This document shows positions 5,563 to 7,589 of a stretch of DNA of 7,589 nt, one piece after another. The notes beneath the pieces were generated by a model. It had not been told where the DNA came from. It saw only the letters and a program-made list of their open reading frames with translations, and did no database searches. Each line of letters starts with the position of its first letter. Positions within the stretch are counted from its first letter, which is position 1. The stretch is from Candidatus Bathyarchaeota archaeon. GTDB taxonomy: Archaea > Thermoproteota > Bathyarchaeia > Bathyarchaeales > Bathycorpusculaceae. A program made the position numbers and the translations under genes. The stretch lies in contig DAOVIH010000051.1 in NCBI GenBank assembly GCA_030673805.1, positions 1 to 7,589 of the forward strand, written 5' to 3'.

Positions 5563-6174
5563 TCAGGGTTGTTTCATGAACTCTATAAACTCTTCGAGGC
5601 TTCTTGGCTGTAAAGTATAGTTAAGCTTTCTCTCCTCACCAATAGTTGAGTACGGTTTTGGTCCATAATCATGCCCTGGAAAAACCTGAATATCATTATC
5701 CAGCTTTAATAGTCTGTTGAAAAGACTCTGATACAGGCTTGTAGAGTCTCCACCAGAGAGGTCGGTTCGCCCACACTCCCTCACAAATAACGTGTCTCCA
5801 GTTAGAACTTTTTTTTCCACCAGAAGACATATGCTATCTGGAGTATGCCCTGGCGTATGAATCACTTTGATGACTATATTCCCAAGAAGTATCGTGTCTC
5901 CATCATCAACTTCGAGATCAGGTTTAATCCTTGAAAGCCTATGAGAAACAGTTTTAGCTACGAAATAACTTCGCAATTCTTCGTTACCTGCGGTATGGTC
6001 AGAATGGTTATGGGTGTTAATCAGATACTTCAGTGCCAGGTTTTCAGTTTTTAGAATACGGGTTATCTTGCCACCGTTGAAACTTGAATCAACCACAGCC
6101 GCGTCCCTTGTCTCATCGTCGCCCAAAATATAAGAGAAATTATCACCGTGCTGCTGAAGTTGTTTGAAAAACAT
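5563..6174 (-). CDS. Metallo-beta-lactamase-fold hydrolase, glyoxalase II/ETHE1 persulfide dioxygenase-like
   Basis: This 203-residue cytoplasmic protein has the full metal site: THNHSDH (54-60), H110 in HTPGHTPDS, D127 in LTGDTLF, and H168 in PGHDYG. Between the last two it carries VRECGRTDLSGGDSTSLYQS, which follows the GCGRTDF block of ETHE1-type persulfide dioxygenases, and it ends STIGEERKLN like that group. The length, with no long C-terminal glutathione-binding helices, fits the ETHE1-like/short glyoxalase II branch. ETHE1 enzymes oxidise glutathione persulfide using a single iron. In a presumed anaerobic archaeon without glutathione the substrate may be another thiol compound, so the reaction is left open. 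The ATG at 6172-6174 has no clear ribosome binding site, suggesting a short-leader or leaderless transcript. A degraded glycosyltransferase end follows downstream. Confidence 0.85.
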   Translation of the reverse strand: MFFKQLQQHGDNFSYILGDDETRDAAVVDSSFNGGKITRILKTENLALKYLINTHNHSDHTAGNEELRSYFVAKTVSHRLSRIKPDLEVDDGDTILLGNIVIKVIHTPGHTPDSICLLVEKKVLTGDTLFVRECGRTDLSGGDSTSLYQSLFNRLLKLDNDIQVFPGHDYGPKPYSTIGEERKLNYTLQPRSLEEFIEFMKQP

Positions 6175-6206
6175 TTCTAAACCGAAAAAACTGTCAACTC
6201 AGCCCC

Positions 6207-6214
6207 TAAAAAAA
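6207..6214 (-). promoter_or_regulatory. Possible T/A-rich promoter element of the metallo-hydrolase gene
   Basis: TTTTTTTA on the minus strand lies about 33-40 bases before the ATG at 6172-6174, consistent with a transcription start around 6184 and a leader of about ten bases. It is a poor TATA match and could instead be a U-tract ending the upstream 68-residue gene. Confidence 0.25.
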
Positions 6215-6258
6215 CTTGTGCCAAAAAATCCTCAATTCACAAAGTCTAAAGAATCCTT

Positions 6259-6280
6259 AAAACCTCTCAGAACAGGTTTT
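6259..6280 (-). terminator. Hairpin terminator after the small two-helix membrane gene
   Basis: AAAACCT and AGGTTTT form a perfect seven-base stem (6274-6280 with 6259-6265) around an eight-base loop. It starts ten bases after the stop of the 6291-6497 gene. In the minus-strand transcript the stem ends in UUUU, and a further T-run lies near 6224-6229. It separates this gene from the metallo-hydrolase. Confidence 0.5.
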
Positions 6281-6290
6281 GTGGTTGGGT

Positions 6291-6497
6291 TTACTGCATA
6301 GCAGCTCTTTGCGGTTTTTGTTGTTTCACTACTTGATTTGCTAATGTAGTCAGAAAAAGTAATCCGAAAACTAGAGCACCTATTACTATTTTATAAGTTG
6401 GGCTTATGTCAGAGAAGAAAACTGCAAAGATGAAGACCATCGTGAGAGCCAGCACTATAAGCTGCTGGATGTTGTCTAGACCCATGTTGAAACTCAT
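6291..6497 (-). CDS. Small two-helix membrane protein, unknown function
   Basis: The protein has 68 residues: a short polar start MSFNMGLDN, hydrophobic segments at about 10-29 and 34-54, joined by a tight SDISPTYK turn, and a basic tail VVKQQKPQRAAMQ. This predicts a helical hairpin with the tail inside. I recognise no family. The ATG at 6495-6497 has GAGGA seven bases upstream; the methionine at residue 5 lacks such a site. It is divergent from smc, sharing the intergenic region 6498-6669, and is followed by its own hairpin terminator. The good ribosome binding site and framed signals support a real gene despite its size. Confidence 0.65.
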   Translation of the reverse strand: MSFNMGLDNIQQLIVLALTMVFIFAVFFSDISPTYKIVIGALVFGLLFLTTLANQVVKQQKPQRAAMQ

Positions 6498-6591
6498 TTT
6501 GTCTTCCTCGCCTACGCTCTTTTCTGCGTCGCCACTAATTAATTTTCTTGTTCTAATTTGGGGTTTGCATAACTGTTAAAGCTTGATGCGA

Positions 6592-6604
6592 ATAAACTTT
6601 ATAC
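6592..6604 (+). promoter_or_regulatory. TATA box of smc inside a symmetric ATAAA-C-TTTAT element
   Basis: CTTTATAC (6597-6604) is a good archaeal TATA box, placing the smc transcript start near 6626 with a leader of about 44 bases. The surrounding ATAAACTTTAT (6592-6602) is a perfect palindrome, so the minus strand reads TATAAAGTTTAT. It could also serve the divergent 68-residue gene, though at about 100 bases from that ATG. Confidence 0.45.
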
Positions 6605-6669
6605 GAATGTTGCGGCGTTATCTAAGCGAAAGGGTATTTGCGCTTCCAGAACTAGAGGTTGTGGATTGA

Positions 6670-7589
6670 ATGCCTTACATTAAGAAAATCGAGTTACGAG
6701 GCTTCAAATCCTTCGGGCCAAAAACAGTTAAGGTGAACCTAGACAAGGGGTTCACGGTGATAACTGGCCCGAATGGAAGCGGTAAAACCAACATTATGGA
6801 CGCAGCCCTTTTCGCTCTAGGCGAGCTTAGCACTAGGAGAATGCGGGCTGAAAGCGCTGCAAAACTAATTTTTCACGGTTCTGAAAAAGCGGGATTGGGA
6901 AAGGCAAAACGGGCTAAGGTAATAATCCAGTTTGACAACTCAGACGGCTTGATACCAGTTGACACAAAAACTGTTACGGTTTCAAGGGAGGTTTACAAGA
7001 ACGGTCAGAGCGTGTATAGGCTTAACGGCCGGAGGATTTCACGCACACACAGCATCGAGATCCTGTCAATTGCCGCTATTAGCAGCACTAGCCACAACAT
7101 CATACCACAAGGTACGATAACGCGACTCACTGACATAAGGCCGATGGAACGAAGAAGAATCGTTGAAGATCTAGTTGGAATAGCACAGTACGATGCTGAA
7201 AGGGGCGAAGCTGAAGAAAAACTGCGCAAAGCAGACATCTCAATCCGAACTGCAATGGGCAGAATAGATGAAGTGCAGAAAAGACTAGATGACCTAGAGA
7301 GAGAACGCAATCAACTCTTACGATGTAATTTCATACAAAAAGAGATCAAGAAATTCGAAGCAATTAAAGTCTCAAACGACATAATTGAACTCAGCAAGAA
7401 AGTGAAAACATCTTCCACGCAAACAGACAAAGTTAGTAAGAAAGCCAAAAAACTTAAAGAGCTACGTGATGGCCGCAGATTAAAAAGGAGAGAAATCGAA
7501 GGTGAATGGCGAAAGCTAAGTTTAGAGAAGGTTGAAGAAGGCGGCTCAGAAGTACTAAGAGTACAAATAAAAATTGGAGAGATGAAATC
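6670..7589 (+). CDS. smc: Chromosome segregation SMC ATPase, N-terminal part cut by the window edge
   Basis: This ATPase organises chromosomes as a dimer that entraps DNA, usually with ScpA/ScpB kleisin partners. The 306 codons present start MPYIKKIELRGFKSFGPKT. They contain Walker A GPNGSGKT (33-40) followed by NIMDAALFALGE, an arginine-rich R-loop segment STRRMRAE (54-61), FHGSEKAG, and the Q-loop region HNIIPQGTITRLTDIRPMERRRIVEDLVGIAQYD split over residues 142-175, with Q147. The charged heptad-rich first arm of the coiled coil begins at about 175 and continues to the edge. Intact archaeal SMCs are about 1,170-1,190 residues, so roughly a quarter is visible; the hinge, signature motif and Walker B lie beyond 7589. 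The ATG at 6670-6672 has GAGGT ten bases upstream and fits the family N-terminus. No internal break is seen. Confidence 0.95.
   Translation, partial: MPYIKKIELRGFKSFGPKTVKVNLDKGFTVITGPNGSGKTNIMDAALFALGELSTRRMRAESAAKLIFHGSEKAGLGKAKRAKVIIQFDNSDGLIPVDTKTVTVSREVYKNGQSVYRLNGRRISRTHSIEILSIAAISSTSHNIIPQGTITRLTDIRPMERRRIVEDLVGIAQYDAERGEAEEKLRKADISIRTAMGRIDEVQKRLDDLERERNQLLRCNFIQKEIKKFEAIKVSNDIIELSKKVKTSSTQTDKVSKKAKKLKELRDGRRLKRREIEGEWRKLSLEKVEEGGSEVLRVQIKIGEMK

Noticed and set aside
5342..5620. Plus-strand 92-residue hydrophobic open frame from a TTG
   Set aside because: It is antisense to the glycosyltransferase remnant and to the end of the hydrolase, and its hydrophobicity is the mirror of the charged remnant; the minus-strand reading matches a known family tail.
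7005..7310. Minus-strand 101-residue serine-rich frame
   Set aside because: It is antisense to the ATPase head and first coiled-coil arm of smc; its composition is what an antisense reading of arginine/glutamate-rich codons gives.
1..7589. CRISPR array, insertion sequence, tRNA or rRNA gene
   Set aside because: No regularly spaced repeats, transposase motifs or cloverleaf arms were seen in the gene-free stretches.

Overview
The window looks archaeal. It carries an archaeal/bacterial-type SMC ATPase, TATA-box promoters (TATAAAAA, CTTTATAC), GGTGA-type ribosome binding sites, a ModE-type regulator with a single TOBE domain, and a secreted LEA14-like protein. The mix of short operons of membrane proteins with a tungstate transporter would fit an uncultured anaerobic member of the Thermoproteota/Bathyarchaeia. 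That placement is inference from gene content only.

Layout, left to right. Bases 1-282 hold no convincing gene but contain a long inverted repeat at 58-94. On the minus strand, 283-720 encodes a four-helix DUF420/YozB-like membrane protein. From about 3920 down to 849, also on the minus strand, lies a tungstate uptake operon: tupA (binding protein), tupB (permease), tupC (ATPase), then a ModE-family regulator. The first three genes would import tungstate, and the fourth probably senses oxyanion and adjusts the operon. The tupA reading frame is open over the mature protein, but its signal-peptide segment has no usable in-frame start. A one-base shift in a run of six A would connect it to a GTG.

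A divergent promoter region (about 3921-4145) separates this operon from a plus-strand pair. The first gene of the pair is a membrane-anchored LEA14-like protein (4146-4682), and the second is a four-helix membrane protein of unknown function (4688-5284) translated from a GGTGA that spans the first gene's stop. Beyond a likely terminator, the minus strand holds a 72-codon start-less remnant of the C-terminus of a family-4-type glycosyltransferase (5332-5550). Next come a complete metallo-beta-lactamase-fold hydrolase of the glyoxalase II/ETHE1 type (5563-6174) and a 68-residue two-helix membrane protein (6291-6497). A shared promoter region then leads to the N-terminal third or quarter of smc on the plus strand, cut by the window's right edge (6670-7589).

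No mobile element, CRISPR array, rRNA or tRNA gene was found. Most of the window is ordinary. The points most worth a second look are the broken start of tupA, the hidden glycosyltransferase remnant, and the LEA14/four-helix pair. I saw no clear evidence of a wholly new system.
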